Source: CAKRHR01 sp964423195
GTDB lineage: Bacteria > Bacillota > Clostridia > Lachnospirales > Lachnospiraceae
DNA: 5,316 nucleotides
Reading direction: 5' to 3'
NCBI GenBank assembly: GCA_964423195.1
Contig: CAYRDY010000118.1
Location: 1-5,316 of the forward strand
The notes under the pieces were generated by a model. It had not been told where the DNA came from. It worked only from the letters and a program-made list of their open reading frames with translations, and made no database searches. Both the position numbers and the translations under genes were made by a program. This document shows positions 5,268 to 5,316 of this stretch, piece after piece; position 1 is the stretch's first letter, and each line of letters opens with the position of its first letter.

Positions 5268-5316
5268 ATTGACACGCATCAGGAATTTTTAACCAAGACA
5301 TCTGAGCAGGCATTTG
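5268..5316 (+). CDS. Start of an unidentified gene, 3' partial, possible ATT start
   Basis: The frame reads IDTHQEFLTKTSEQAF and continues past the window edge. It follows an AAGGAGG by 10 nt. The frame is also open upstream to a TGA at 5235-5237, but contains no ATG, GTG or TTG there. Either a rare ATT initiator is used, a base is wrong or missing near 5268, or the gene is broken. I do not recognise the protein from 16 residues. Confidence 0.3.
   Translation, partial: MDTHQEFLTKTSEQAF

Overview
The window looks like a chromosomal piece of a gut Firmicute, most likely Lachnospiraceae or a near relative. The reasons are strong AGGAGG-type ribosome binding sites, TTG and GTG starts, a DUF624 (YesL-like) membrane protein, a DUF4349-type anti-sigma protein, and a remnant of the Rpn/PD-(D/E)XK transposase family common in that group. 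This is inference from protein style; there is no rRNA or marker gene. A run of exactly 100 N shows a draft, scaffolded assembly.

Left part (1-2807), all on the + strand. The window opens inside a coiled-coil, M23-type cell-wall endopeptidase gene that ends at a clear intrinsic terminator. Next comes a two-gene operon: an ECF-like sigma factor with a TTG start, overlapping by 11 nt a 469-residue membrane protein. That protein joins a short cytoplasmic anti-sigma-like N-terminus, a His/Cys cluster, a transmembrane helix, an extracellular DUF4349 domain with a coiled coil, and a second transmembrane helix. The pair reads as an envelope-signal-responsive sigma/anti-sigma switch. A TATAAT box inside a perfect 6-bp dyad lies just upstream.

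Middle (2808-3143). This intergenic stretch holds a good sigma-A-like promoter pointing into the gap, the gap itself, the end of a 30-bp tandem repeat array that probably broke the assembly, and a 12-bp perfect hairpin whose U-tract lies on the minus strand.

Right part (3144-5316). A DUF624 membrane protein gene (+) converges on, and overlaps by 23 bp, a minus-strand gene for a membrane-anchored extracellular protein that has its own near-consensus promoter. No terminator lies between them; the nearest minus-strand terminator is on the far side of the DUF624 gene, so the minus transcript may run antisense to all of it. Beyond a roughly 160-nt stretch with no supportable gene lies a decayed Rpn-type transposase remnant with internal deletions, then a long imperfect stem-loop ending in T5, then a strong Shine-Dalgarno followed by a reading frame that runs off the edge without a normal start codon.

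No complete new defence or mobile system is visible. The most unusual items are the sigma/DUF4349 pair with its His/Cys cluster, the repeat array at the gap, and the convergent pair with a displaced terminator.
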